Part shown: positions 1 to 11,634 of the stretch, one piece after another
Layout of the letters: every line of letters begins with the position of its first letter
How positions within the stretch are numbered: position 1 is the stretch's first letter
From: Catonia carolina
Lineage: Eukaryota > Arthropoda > Insecta > Hemiptera > Achilidae
Length of the DNA: 64,000 bases
Direction of reading: 5' to 3'
Assembly: GCA_035578175.1 (NCBI GenBank)
Contig: JAQMRL010000003.1
Location: forward strand, 54,916,672 to 54,980,671
Translations under genes and position numbers: made by a program
Notes under the pieces: generated by a model
The model's database searches: none
What the model was told of the DNA's origin: nothing
The model's input: only the letters and a program-made list of their open reading frames with translations

Positions 1-1430
1 CTTCGAGGAGATAACCACTCAACAGTAGGTGTAAATTTTCTGTGAGTGGTTTACACCATTGTTTGTATATCGAAAATTACTTATTTATTACAAAATGATG
101 TCTCTGCTCCATCATCGGCGTAGACGTTTGCGGGGATTTACGGAAAGGTATTAATGCATAACGTATTATGCATTATTGTATAATACATAACGTAGCTAAC
201 ATTTTTCTAATAATTCTAAATTCGTAATTTTATTTTAATTGAAAGTTATGATTTAATAATTTAAAATAATATATTATTTCTAAAATAAAAACTAAAACAG
301 ATTAACAGTTTTACTTAAAACGTACAGTGACATTTATATTAAAGTAAGAAAAACATGTTATAAGATGTGCATTGTCGTGTGTTGTTCACACCCTTTTCTC
401 TTTAAGATTTATTGAATAGTGCAACGCCCCTTTTATTTCTTCGTGTAGCTTTTACTGTTATATATTGTTTCAATTTCAAATGCCTCTTTTGATGATTAAA
501 TTTTCCGTAGGTTTTAATCTTACTTCATATAAGGCAACATAATAATTTGTATACAATAATTATATAATTTACTCTGGTATTTATAAATATAATTTATAGC
601 CTCTTTCACACGTTTACGATAATATATTTATTATTATACGTAGCTGTTTTATTTTTAATCGTTTTAAAGAGTCAGTTAAAAGAATTTTAAATCTTATAAA
701 ATATGGTTTTAAGAGTTTTTTTTTAAGTAATCCAGTTAAAACACGGTGTGACAATTATAAAATAAGTAGTAGGCTACACATAAAATAACAAACCATTTAC
801 ATCTCACATCTATGATAATCGTTATAGTTTTTCTTCATATTATATTGATTGGATTGTGTATCGGTTAGCGTATTGTCTTGTTTGTTAGAAGCTTAAATTT
901 CACGAATAATTTTGATCGTTTAACGAAAGTATCGGCAAATTTTTAAGTCTCTAATTCAGCAACAGTTGTTTATTGCTAGTGTGACTATTTTATATATAAT
1001 AAAGGTTTTTCTTGTTTTCTGTCAAAAATATTTTTTTATAGTATATGGCTTCATAGGATCACTAGTTGATCCATTGTCCAAGTCTCTTTGACGAGACACT
1101 TCGGACCTTCCAGTACCCTCCCAGTATATTTTCATACGCTCCGTTCTTTGTGCTCTTTCTGGGGTTAAAATATACGTGTTGTGAGATTCCTTCTAGTAAG
1201 TATGAAGCAGGTAATTTGTACTGGATCTTTTTGTTATTTTTTTGTCTGTGACGTCTTTTGGTGTAAGACCAATTTCCTTCAGATTCAAAAATAATTTTAT
1301 AATAATATTTGACTTTTTGTCACTGAGTGGAGATAATAACGAGTGATATTTTAAAACCTTAATGAATTGATGGCTCTGAAAAGAGCCTCGTCGTTCAGTA
1401 GAAATATAATTTTTGTCGATTAGATTGATA
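1..1430. other. AT-rich intergenic stretch, nothing recognised
   Basis: Long A/T runs and short AT-only words. The only reading frame of note (1066-1251) has no family signature. No repeat found elsewhere in the window could be matched here. Confidence 0.5.
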
Positions 1431-1760
1431 AGTCTTCATCGGAGTCCATGAAACCGTCTTCATAAACTTCAAAGCACACGTAGGCCAGTTTCTTGTTTTT
1501 GGTAACCCAGCCAAACCTCTTGTTGGTTGCATTGAGTCGAAACTCGTCCCTTACTAGAAGGAAATACACCTATCGGATGCTGGCGGACGCTGTATCCATA
1601 GTTGTGTGGATTTTCTGGGCCGGGATCCTTGCATTTTTCCTGAAAGATGAAGTTGTTGAGCCCTCAGAAACACAATGCGTACATAAAAAGGGAACTATTA
1701 CTAAAATGGGGAGGAGGTAATATATTGTATTATTTTTACAATACCTTGAAAGATTAAAAT
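1430..1760 (-). pseudogene. GC-richer island with coding-like sequence, unidentified
   Basis: This segment is visibly richer in G and C than its surroundings. On the minus strand a frame runs from about 1767 to 1430 with one internal TAG at 1570-1572. Downstream of that stop it reads RDEFRLNATNKRFGWV and later YEDGFMDSDEDLSI, then a stop. The acidic C-terminus and codon variety look like protein. The plus strand also has an open frame (1493-1720) with a hydrophobic stretch. I do not recognise a family. It could be the last exon of a gene, a processed fragment or part of a transposon. Confidence 0.3.
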
Positions 1761-2849
1761 TCAGCAAATTTTGAAAACATTACGGAAATTAAATTTTTCC
1801 AGAAATAGGCCTTAGAAATTTTTTCATAATTTTCCTTAATGTTATAACCTTAGCTGTATAATTAAATATGTTGCAATATGAAAAGGGTAATTATCTAAAC
1901 TAATGTCAAAGATAGTGCATTGCACAACTTAAGAACAATTTTGTTTAGTCATGCTAATTTATATTTCTGTTGGCGTTGTTCTGTTTTTTTTTAAATTGAC
2001 GTGCAAATTATTTAAATTATGTATAAATTATTTGACAGGACGGTTAGTAATTGCAAGTAAAACGATTTTACTCAAATATATTTCAGTTTCTTTATTTTAT
2101 ATAAATGAAGTTCATTAATAAAGGTCATAGTTTTTCATTTTCGTTATTCTTATTATTTGAAAATTATTAAATAAAAATTTATTTACGAGATTTGTTCTTC
2201 TTAGTTCAGGAGTTTTTAGTATGTGTGAATATTTTTAATGTGACTTGTTTATTAATTAATGTAAATTAAGCACGTAAGTATTTAAAGTTTTGAATCGTTT
2301 TGGATGCTCTCTAACATAGAGACAATTTGCATGAATTATAGAAACAATAGGCTAACGTTTTTTATGGAATGTTGTACAGTCCATGTAATATCAAAAGGCG
2401 GGTGACTGTTGCCAGACTGCTTCATAAATTTGGAACAGAGCAACAAGAAACTGACATTTAATTTGTGACAAAACTTTGTTTTAATGACAAATGACACATA
2501 AGTACTCAAAATATATTGGGATAGTGTGCCAAATAGAAGCAGTGAGTTTGTTAACCATACCTTACCCCATGTGTTTACCAATATTTTAAAGTAACGTTTG
2601 TTTATAGTACGTTTGTTGGTTTATTCGAGGTAATCTTAAAGACTATCCAACCTACTCAAAAATCCTTTTACTGTTGGAAGGTATACGCTTCGTAAATAAC
2701 GTAGGCTACACTATTTTTTTTAATTTTGAAAAATTTTGATTGGTAAAATGAAATCTTTGATTTTATTTGTTTCGTAAGGTCGGTTAGTAAAGTTTGTTTT
2801 TCCATCCTTTCTAATACATCAGTTCGATTTTATTCTACTGTATTTATTT
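1760..2849. other. AT-rich stretch, nothing recognised
   Basis: No coding signature, tRNA-like box or repeat family seen. A short minus-strand frame at 2336-2581 has no recognisable motif. Confidence 0.5.
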
Positions 2850-2992
2850 TCCATTTTCCTGTATGAATATATAGAAAAAGAAAGTATTGTTTGCATGTTA
2901 ATTTTTTGAAATCGAGTTTTCACCGTAAATACATGTTTTCAAGCCTCCTAAACCAAAAAACTTGTTTTACCGATTAGCCTGTGTGTGAACAC
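2850..2992 (+). repeat. R1 family fragment (5' part)
   Basis: Matches the 5' portion of the copies at 10259 and 47437: the TATGAATATAT block, the AAAGTATTG block, the TTTTGAAATCGAGTTTTCACC block and the start of the GT-rich tract. It stops before the GAACTTGAAACTT block. Heavily diverged. Confidence 0.75.
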
Positions 2993-3010
2993 TATTATGA
3001 AAATATTGCA

Positions 3011-3165
3011 TTTATTTCCGTACTGGAATGCAGTATTGTATTGAATTTATGCAGATTTGTAAGTTAAAATTCTTTAAAAAGACTTTTCTAAATTTGCCTT
3101 TTTATATGGTGTAATCCTTTATACAATTTTGTACATATTTTACAAAATACAATTGTATACTTATA
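3011..3165 (+). repeat. Local direct repeat, copy 1
   Basis: Begins TTTATTTCCGTACTGGAATG and closely matches 4793-4993. Copy 2 has about 60 extra bases near its end. Not seen elsewhere in the window. Confidence 0.85.
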
Positions 3166-3318
3166 ATAAAGCGTTTCTGGTGTAAGCAGAGTGGTTTGCT
3201 TTTAAACGTACTTTTCCTAAACCGAAAGTGCTCGCCAATAACCAAGATACGATTTAAACTAACCAACTAACTAACTGAAGTTTATGTAACTTAAACTAAA
3301 AAACAAGAAAATATGTAT

Positions 3319-4049
3319 TGTGACACTTATCTCTAAGGTCCGTTTCGGGATCTGGGTAAATTAAATAATTAACACACTAAAGTTCAAAATTTCTATTATT
3401 TATTGCAATCAATGAAGTGAATAAAACCCACAAGTAAATTATAATTAAATTACTTAATAAATAAAAAAAACTTGTAATTAACTAATACAATAAATAACTT
3501 ATTACTTATTACAATAAACAACCAATTTACTAATTATAACTTACAAATAATACGGAAATAAAATTAAACAATACAAAATAATTCGCAATGGCATCGACCT
3601 TTTCTAACGTACTTGTATGCACTATGGAATTCACTCACTCGGTCACAGACAAAACGTAAACTGAAACTGTAACTGAATAACTCGCGTCGCTTATAGAGTT
3701 AAGTAAATGGAGATTTCGAGAAAGACAGAAAATTTCGACATAACAATAAAAATACAATATCGTTCTGATGGCTTCTGGATAAATCTTAACAACAGCTGTA
3801 AACAAATTAGGATTGAATAGAAGGTGTTACAAAAAGGCCAATTATTTAAATAGGTACCTGCTTTTTCACAATACCTGTTCAGCAAATACAGGCCTAACTT
3901 TACAATAAAAACCGTTTACAACTATTTCTTGGAAACTTTTTATTACTCTATTACTGTATTTTTACTCTTTATTATTTACGTTAACATTTTTAAACTATCG
4001 GTCTTTCTCTAAAATTCTCGAATACTCTTTTCTTTTTGATATTGTCACA
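3319..4049 (+). mobile_element. Solo LTR of an LTR retrotransposon (LTR family 1, copy 1)
   Basis: A 731-bp unit starting TGTGACACTTA and ending TTGTCACA, so it has TG...CA ends within a short TGTGAC/GTCACA inversion. It is flanked by the 4-bp direct repeat GTAT (3315-3318 and 4050-4053). It aligns along its length with 50859-52403 once the insert there is removed. No gag or pol sequence lies next to it, so it is a solo LTR left by recombination between two LTRs. Orientation is by convention only. Confidence 0.8.
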
Positions 4050-4053
4050 GTAT

Positions 4054-4792
4054 TATATTATCCAGAGAGGTTTAATACTGTCAGGTATCAGGTACTGTAA
4101 TACACTATTTTATGTTGTACTCTTTTACTCCTGTTTACTTTCCTTATTTAAAACTATTTGAAAACTATTTACGGGACAGATATCGAAAGAAATAATATCA
4201 CATCCGACTTCCGGATTGAAAGTTATAATATACACCTTCAAAAATCAAAGAGATCTTACAATTTTTTTAAGAAGTAGATTTTAACCTATATTCAGTTATT
4301 TTCATGTCGTATTTGCTCCTTTCCACTGGCAATCGTACTGGTGCCAAAAATTTCGGTTTTTAGTGTTACTATTTGTACCGCGTGATTTGGTTTTAAACGT
4401 GTAAGGTTGTGTAAAAAGTTAAATGATTTAAGTTTAATATACCATGAAGTGCTTGTGCAACGGGTTGATAGTAAAATATATAAAGATAAACTTTAGTCTA
4501 GTTGGACAAACCTACTATGTGGGTTTTTGAGTTTTCTAGTTTTTGAAAATAATAATATTTGCATTTAATAAGCTACATATCAGATTTTCATTATTCCAGA
4601 TTCGTAAGTTTACTATGTTCATAATGTTAAAAATTGTATTTCAGTATTTGCAACTTTATTAGAGATGAATAAGGAAAATAACAGTCTCTTTCAAGTAACT
4701 TGATAAATACGAGAAAAAGAGAATCCAATCTGTGTTTCTCAGCTTTCTTAAGATTTTCACAAATGCAATTCACTTTGATGTTTCAGAATTTT
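4054..4792. other. AT-rich stretch, nothing recognised
   Basis: No recognisable coding or repeat content beyond simple AT-rich sequence. Confidence 0.5.
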
Positions 4793-4993
4793 GTTTATTT
4801 CCGTACTGGAATGCAGTATTGTATTGAATTTAAGCAGATTTATAAGTTCAAATCCTTTAAAAAGACTTTTCTGAATATACCTTTTTATATAGTGTAATCC
4901 TTTAAAATGTTCGTATAGGCTAATCTTTTTACTGAAGTATTTTTCTGATGTAATTTTTAGTTCATATTTTACAAAATACAATTTTATACTTAT
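4793..4993 (+). repeat. Local direct repeat, copy 2
   Basis: Matches 3011-3165, with an additional ~60 bases around 4905-4965. The two copies are about 1.8 kb apart in the same orientation and bracket solo LTR 1. Confidence 0.85.
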
Positions 4994-5150
4994 GCTTTTA
5001 AATTTTCTATTTATCTCTGCTTGCTTTAAAAACAAATTATGGATAAGAATACTATTGCACAAGTGTACAAATATTCGATCTATTTGTGTATTATATAAAA
5101 TTATTTTATAATTTATTAATTAGCTTTAATGAGTGACTTAATAAGTAGGC

Positions 5151-5470
5151 ATGGATATGAACAATGAGAAAAATAAATTACAAGTTGTCGGAGGGTCTCG
5201 ACAAAATGTGCAAAACGATAAGGAGGTTATTGAATCGGTACATGACTATAAAAATGTCCTTTCAGACTTTTAACGTCAGATGGGTACACCATACAATGGA
5301 TATGATTAGAAAAAGTAAGCATAGGTAAAGCCAACATCAGAATGTTCTGTTTTGTGGAAAATTTCTTTTCATGAGACGATGTGTCTCGTGGCTGGTGATA
5401 ATTTAAAAAACTTACCTTTGATTTATTGCAAAAAAAACATTAGTAATTTATTGTATATCTACTTAGTAAG
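5151..5470 (+). other. Short unidentified segment with a 40-codon frame
   Basis: A short ATG frame begins near 5151 (MDMNNEKNKLQ) and stops near 5272. Further open stretches follow in the same region without a clear family. It may be a decayed gene or transposon piece. Confidence 0.15.
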
Positions 5471-5479
5471 AGGAGTCGA

Positions 5480-5780
5480 GTGACACTATTCTTGTTTCCA
5501 AATTCCGACTTTAATTTCTTGACTTCCGGTTTTGGGCCACTTCCAGTCAAAAACAGAACTTCAAATTCAATTTAGACCCACTAATTTTTGTGTAGATTAC
5601 AAAGCCGAAAACCGTTCGTTGCTATCTCTTGTAGTTTCTGATGTTGATGTTTTTGACTTCAGGTTTTGGGCCACGTCCAGTTGTAACCGGAACTTTAAAC
5701 CCAATTTAGGCCCACTAACTTTTCGTGTAGATTACGAATCGGAAAACCGTTTTTTGCTATCTTTTGTACAACTAAGTTTA
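5480..5780 (+). repeat. Two-unit tandem repeat related to the 8190-8910 array
   Basis: Two units share the block TTTTGGGCCAC..CCAGT followed by GAACTT.AAA..CAATTTAG and GAAAACCGTT..TTGCTATCT. The same blocks recur at 8190-8910. Confidence 0.8.
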
Positions 5781-5807
5781 AAATAAATTAAAAAAGTTCT
5801 TGTTACA

Positions 5808-6190
5808 TAGGTCATCAGCCGATTGGCTGGTTTAAACCTCTAGAGGCTTTGCTAAGTAAAACGAGGAGTGAAGTGGTTACAATTTCCTTCCTCACTGGGT
5901 GGAAAAGTATGCTCATCAGCATGCCAAGCCCTCCGTAAAGCACCTACCTTCCACCCTCCAAATGACACCTTTATTTCCTTCACCACAGGGTCTGGCTGTA
6001 TAATAAAATCCAGACTCTCAGAGGAGATAACTCTCACGTGTCTTTTACACCTCTAATTCTTCTGTTCTTAAATTCTTCAATCATATTATAGGCTGACCAT
6101 ATGATAAGAAACAGAACTATTTATTATAGCCCTGGAACTAGCAGATCGAGTGCAAATAATTTAATTCTCCAACTGCCCGTTTTGGGCAGT
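5808..6190 (-). repeat. Family B repeat, copy 1 (near full length)
   Basis: On the minus strand it runs from a CTGCCC..ACAGGTGGAGT-like start through AACAGAAGAGGTAGAGGTG, TTATCTCCTCTGA and ACAGCCAGACCCTGTGGTGA to CTGATGACCTA. About 390 bp, like the copies at 26216, 36818, 42187 and 50335. Minus strand 5852-6037 is an open frame shared with other copies (VSFGGWKV, HADEHTFP, SEEGN). The origin of the family is unknown; a SINE or small non-autonomous element is most likely. Confidence 0.88.
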
Positions 6191-6904
6191 AAAAAACGTT
6201 GTGGTTAATTTTACATTCAGTCGGTCGAAAGTATTGGCTTACGTCTTGAACAGAATGAATAGTAGGCGTAATCGGATTTTCTGGAACTGGCGTTATACTA
6301 GTATTTCGAAGGATAACTCTCCAGCAATTTTTCTGACACGTATGATCAGGCACAAAAAGCTTAAACCGCTTTGGAAATTGAAAATGTGGACTAAACTTTT
6401 GAAATATACGTGTTGTGGTATTAGTCTACATTTATACTCTTGGCTGTTATGTTACTGATGGAGTTTAATGCCCTTCTTTTCTTATACATTGAAAAATTAT
6501 TTCAGCTGTGACTTTTTCAGCAGACTAAATTAGCAATAAAACTTTTTGAAATCAATTTTCGTACATTTAATCGATATTGATTATTTGTATATAACAATTC
6601 ATGTTAAAACGTTATTGGTATTTAACGTTATAAATTGGTATTCGTTGATAAATAAATAGATAAACTTAATTGTTACGGAAAATAATATACTTTATAGGCC
6701 AGTATATGACAATTCAAAATGTGTTGAATAGATTTTAATCGTCGACAGAGTCCATATTTACAATCCAACTTAAGTTATTTTTATTATTCTTGTATTTTAA
6801 GAATTTAATTTAGTATTATTTAAACTTATTAAAATATATGTTTAAAAATATAGCTCAAGCTATAAAAGCTTTTCAAGTGAAAAACAGCTTACTGACTACA
6901 AACA
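6191..6904. other. AT-rich stretch, nothing recognised
   Basis: The frame at 6201-6458 has no recognisable motif. No repeat match. Confidence 0.4.
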
Positions 6905-7337
6905 TTGATTTACAGATTAGGAAAAATTTCTTAAAACACTACGTTTAGAGTGTATGGGAGTGAAACGTGGGTGATAGGGGCTGGAGAAAGGAAGAGGATA
7001 GACGCTTTTGAATGTGGTGTTGTAGGAAAATGTTAAACATTAGGTCGGTGGAAAAAATGTAATTGAGAGGTTCTTAGATGAGTGGATAAAAAAAGTATAT
7101 GTAAACATCTTACGAGAAGAAGGGATGACTGGTGGGGCATGTTTAAGACATCCAGGTAATAATAATGGAGGGTAATAATGAGGGAGTGAATTGTAGGAGG
7201 AGGCAAAGGTTAGAATACTTAAAGAAAATTACAAAAGTTATAGGGTGTTACAGGTATGTAGATATGAAACGACTTGCCCAAAGTAAAACAGCTTGGAGAA
7301 CTGCAACAAACCAGTCGAGAGACTGATGACAAAACAA
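6905..7337 (+). pseudogene. LINE (non-LTR retrotransposon) 3' end, decayed
   Basis: Conceptual reading across frames gives the C-terminal part of an insect non-LTR ORF2: LQIRKNFLKT, then YGSETWV, AGERKRIDAFE, and near the end MKRLAQSKTAWRTATNQS before TGATGACAAAA. Several frameshifts and stops break it, so it is dead. The 5' part (endonuclease and reverse transcriptase) is absent, as expected of a 5'-truncated copy. Confidence 0.85.
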
Positions 7338-7473
7338 TTTTTGTGTATCTGTTTTTTATTTTTATTTTTTTATTAAAATACTAACTTTTTAATGGGCTGT
7401 TCAGAATAGAAAATTGAAATTTTACGTTCAAAGAGAGTTGTTTTTATTTTATATTTATGTTTAACATTTTTAT

Positions 7474-7560
7474 TTGAGTCGCATCAACAATGAGTCATTA
7501 GTGACCACAACTACAAACAATATAACTTCCGTAACGTGATAACAATTATTGATAATCTTT
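7474..7560 (-). repeat. SINE tail fragment (tRNA SINE type 1)
   Basis: AGTCGCATCAACAATGAGTC followed by ATTAGTGACCAC matches the body of the SINE at 18441-18606. The tRNA-like head is missing. Confidence 0.55.
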
Positions 7561-8189
7561 GCAATACAATTTGCCAAGTCACCCCAGAAATTAAGGAGTT
7601 TAAAATTTACTATTTCATTACCATTAATAAAGAAACAAGAATATAATTTTTTAGAAATGCCAAAATGATTCCGATCATAATATTTTTGCCTCATTTTCTT
7701 GTATAAAAAATAACAAAAATAGTATATACATGCCCTGTATTAAATTTATCATACTGTCAAAAAGTGATGAATAGGAGTCTCTGTAGATCTTTCAATTTAA
7801 AACTTTTAAGGGATGTAAAAAGAATATGTATATTTTTTTAAAATAAACATTATTACAACTTATGTAGTTTCTACGACACTTAATTAAGTAGTTATTCTCT
7901 TTTTATGCAAAACAGTTATTGAGTTAATTATAATAAGAAATGCATGCTGCAATACGTGTGCTGTTGGCAAGAATAAATAAACTCTGAGAAAAGTGGGCGG
8001 CACATGGAGTTTGTAAACGATGTTAACAAGTTTTCCGGGAAATACTTCATTATAATATTAGTATTATTTAAAGGTCACCTGAAATAGACTGATTAAAAAT
8101 TACCTGATAACTTCGCCTACTTCGTTATCTATTCATGTAAAACAAGGAAAAGGTTTCTAATTATAAGAAATATTGCGAATTTATTTTTG
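7561..8189. other. AT-rich stretch, nothing recognised
   Basis: No coding or repeat signature seen. Confidence 0.45.
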
Positions 8190-8910
8190 TGTACAAGTCG
8201 AAACCAGAACTTCAAACCCTATCATTTCCGTGTTTACTCTTTAAGAGGAATCGAAGGACACTATTTTTGTTTCCAAATTCCGACTTTGATTTCTTGACTT
8301 CCAATTTTGGGCCCTCTCGGTCAAAACCGGAACTTTAAACCCAATTCAGGGCCTCTACCTTTTTTTAGATTACGAATCGGAAAACCGTTTGTTGCTATCT
8401 ATTGTAGTTTCTGACTTTGATTTCTTGACTTCCGGTTTTGGGCGACTTCCGGTCAAAATCAGACCTTCAAACCCTATTATTCTGTATCTACTCTTTAAGA
8501 GGAATCGAATGACACTATTTTTATTTCCAAGTTCTGACTCTGACTTCAGGACTTCCGGTATTGGGCCACTTTCGGTCGAAACCGGAACTTCAAACCCAAT
8601 GATTTCTGTGTCTACTCTTTAAGAGAAATCGATGATACTATTTTCGTTTCCAAATTCCGACTTACGGTTTTGGCTGACTTCCGGCCGAACCAGAACTTCA
8701 AACCCAATTATTTCTGTATCTACTCTGTAAAAGGAATCGAATGACACTATTGTTTCCAAGGTCTGACTTTGATTTCTTGATTTTCGGTTTTAGGCCACTT
8801 TCGGTCGAACCGGAACTTTAAACCCAATTTAGACCTTTACCTTTTTGTGTAGAATACGAATCCGAAAACTGTCTGTTGCTATTTTTTTTGTAGTTTCTGA
8901 CATTAGGTGT
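8190..8910 (+). repeat. Minisatellite-like tandem array, about six units of 105-130 bp
   Basis: The anchor GAACTT(C/T)AAACCC-like block recurs near 8207, 8330, 8462, 8585, 8693 and 8812, a spacing of 108-132. Units have a common half (CCGACTTTGATTTCTTGACTTCCGGTTTTGGGC type) and one of two alternative halves. One half carries CTACTCTTTAAGAGGAATCGA and the other carries TAGATTACGAATCGGAAAACC. A related pair lies at 5480-5780. Confidence 0.88.
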
Positions 8911-10041
8911 GACGAACGGGCAGATGAAACAAACTGATAGATGACTATTTTGAAGATTTCCACCAATAACGCAGAGACTAAAAATCATCTAATTAGACTA
9001 TCAGTGTTAATTTAATTGTAAAATTTGTTTTTTTTTTAACAAATTAATATTATTGTACTCGCAAAATATTATTATATAAATATTATTGAATGTGCACGTT
9101 TTTGCTAGTCAAGGAAAATTTCTAATATTAAAATTAATCTCAAAATGAATCCAGAACCTTCTACTTTGCAGTCTAGTACGGTACCTCTGCTTTACAAAAA
9201 GTCTCATTTTGTTTTTAATTTTTTTACTTTTTCTAGGAAAGTATTTGATCAAGTGATTGGACATTTTACGGTACTTATGTGTGCGGGTGTAAAATTATAA
9301 TGAATAGTAAAAAGTTTTAAATCACATATTCAGAAAATGTTAAAAGATTTTTCTATTCGTTCTTTTTGTAATTCTTCATTCTTAACGGTTTATTTTTGTT
9401 TCTGTAAACTTTGAGCAAAGGAAATATTTATGTAAATTATTCACGTTTATGTTTATAAACAGGTTTCCCTTTTTCCATACAAATTTTAGAAATCCTTGTA
9501 TCGTGAGCTTCCAGAACGGCGTATGTAATGTTGTGCTATTTGTAAAAGTCGCAGTTTTATATATTACCTTTCTTTTCTGTTCTTACAACGGTCTTGGTCG
9601 AGAGACAAGCTACGTAGTATTATAAGTAAACTTTTTACGGTTGCAAGTTTTATATTGTTAGACAAGAAATAATTTTTCTCTATTTTTTCTCAACTTATCT
9701 ACCGAGCTAGTTATTTAAGAGCCCATAAAAGTTTATGTATAAATAAAGTAATATTGTTGAATAATTAATTTATTTTTACTTTGCTTGCTTGTCCCGTGTT
9801 ATTCATGAAAATTGTTTAAACTGAATCCGTGCTTTAACTTTGTGCATGCTTTATTTTTGTTAAATGTAAAGTGTAATTATTGTATTAATTAAATTAAAAC
9901 CGTGATTCCATTTGCTTTGTATTTTTATTACTTTTTGTCTGCTTTTACTATATAATATCGTTCTTGCTTTCATAGATTATTTTGAGAAGAAAATGAAGAA
10001 TTTGACTTAATTTACTTTATTTATAATGCATCTGTTAAGCG
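8911..10041. other. AT-rich stretch, nothing recognised
   Basis: Mostly A/T runs. No coding, tRNA or repeat-family match. Confidence 0.5.

Positions 10042-10067
<26 letters not shown>
10042..10067. repeat. (CT)n microsatellite
   Basis: Uninterrupted CT dinucleotides, about 13 units. Confidence 0.97.
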
Positions 10068-10073
<6 letters not shown>

Positions 10074-10258
10074 TAATGCAATACCTTCACAGTGATTTAT
10101 TTACGTTTAACTTTAGCTTCATATTTTTGAATTATTGTAATTCTTAAGATATCTTTATTACTACTGAGGTGTATTGTATCACTGTATTTCTGCAAAACTG
10201 TTTAGTAATTGATATTTTGAATAATATTCTTTATAGTACAGTTTATTGTTGTAAAGTT

Positions 10259-11190
10259 TTACTTTCTCTTGCCTATATGAATATATCGGAAGGAAAGTAT
10301 TGTTTTCATTTAGTTTTTCGAATTCGAGTTTTTACCGGATCTACACGTTTTCAGACCCCCGAACCCGAAAAACATGTTTTTAGGGATTGGTGTGAGTGTG
10401 TGTGTCTGTATGAACAGACTATCTGTAAACGGAACATTGTTCGAACTTGAAACTTGAAACTTAAGTTAGATACAACTACCGGACCGTACACGAACATTTT
10501 TATCATAATCGGTCAAGCGGAACTAGTAGTTTATTCGTGTCATTTTTCACTTTTTTTGCGATTTTCTTAAAAATGGGTTTTTTAAATCGCCTCGTTTACT
10601 AAATTTTTTATGCTCTACAAGATAGGGTAGGCGCCATGTCTGCTGAAATCCTTGGAGAGGTTGTTTTTTCGTAAAAAAATTGTTTTTTTTTAAGATTGCG
10701 ATTTAGATATGCATTTTAGCGCAAAAATGTACATAATAAAAGTTGTAGAGAGTGTACAGTCCTACAACTTTTGTTTTAAATTTTTTTGTATAACGCTTAG
10801 TTTAGCGGTAAGTAGTGATTGTCTATTTTTTTCTCACGAAAACGTGAAAATATCGATTATTTTAAGATTTCAGCCTTAGTCGCATTTTACGACGAAAGTA
10901 TACCTATATAATTAAATTTATAGGAAATTAAAAGATCTACAACTTTTATTTAGACCATTTTTCTCTACAGAGCCACTTTAGCTTGAAAGAGTGATTTTCC
11001 GTATTTTTAAACCTAACTGAGGTTAATTTTCATTTTGCGTCTTTCACTCATGATTAAAATTAGGTTATGTTTATTGAGGTTAGTTTTTTTTATTTATTTT
11101 TCTAATGTTTTATTACTAATGTTAGGCTATATTGTTTATTATTTGCATTGGCAAGAGAAAGTTGCGTGAATGTTTCACACCAGATTTTTA
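10259..11190 (+). repeat. R1 family repeat, near-complete copy
   Basis: A 932-bp reference copy. Order of blocks: ACTTTCTCTTGCC, TATGAATATAT, GGAAAGTATTGTTTTCAT, GTTTTTACCGGAT, GT-rich tract, CGAACTTGAAACTT, ATAATCGGTCAAGCGGAA, then AT-rich blocks each with CGCTTAGTTTAGCGG or AGAGCC.CTTTAGC, CATTTTGCGTCTTTCACTCATG and finally GGCAAGAGAAAGT..GTTTCACACCAGATTTTT. The near-terminal blocks at 10261-10273 and 11150-11162 are exact inverted repeats (13 of 13). No coding capacity. Class unresolved; non-autonomous. Confidence 0.88.
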
Positions 11191-11384
11191 ACAATATAAT
11201 TTACCTTCTGTTTAAAAGTTTTTATTGTTGAATTAGCCATTTTAGTTGACCAGCTGTGAAGAAATAACTACATTAAAAAGTAATCAAATATAAAATTTAA
11301 TTAAATGAATATTGTTATTAATTTTTTTACCCGGTCGTTTAAATTTTTTTATTAACTCTTTAATTATTCTTAATGTTAATTTAT

Positions 11385-11527
11385 TTAAGATCGCATTAAC
11401 TACTTAGTTATGAACGACAATGATAATAGTGAGTACTGATATTCTGTAATGTTGGTTTGAACATTGTGAAAGGTTCTCAAGCTCTAGCCAAGAATAGAAC
11501 CCGGGACCATTCGCCTTACAAACTAAG
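11385..11527 (-). repeat. tRNA-derived SINE (type 1), diverged
   Basis: On the minus strand it contains the B-box-like GGTCCCGGGTTC followed by TTGGCTAGAGC, then a body matching 18441-18606 (inverse of CGCATTAACTACTTAGTTAT). The A-box end is weak. Confidence 0.65.
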
Positions 11528-11634
11528 TATTGTTATGTATTATTTTGTGTGGATTATTAATACATTTTTATGTGTAGTTATTAATTAATACTATAAAAAT
11601 GTGTGATAAATGAATAATGCAAATTAAATCTTAG

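Noticed and set aside
5868..6056. Plus-strand frame across family B copy 1
   Set aside because: Antisense to the frame shared by other family B copies and not conserved in them.
8190..8910. CRISPR-like array
   Set aside because: Units are directly abutting, diverged and over 100 bp, without short identical repeats or unique spacers; the genome is eukaryotic.
10169..10450. 93-codon plus-strand frame
   Set aside because: It starts in AT-rich DNA and ends inside an R1 repeat; other R1 copies are not open there.
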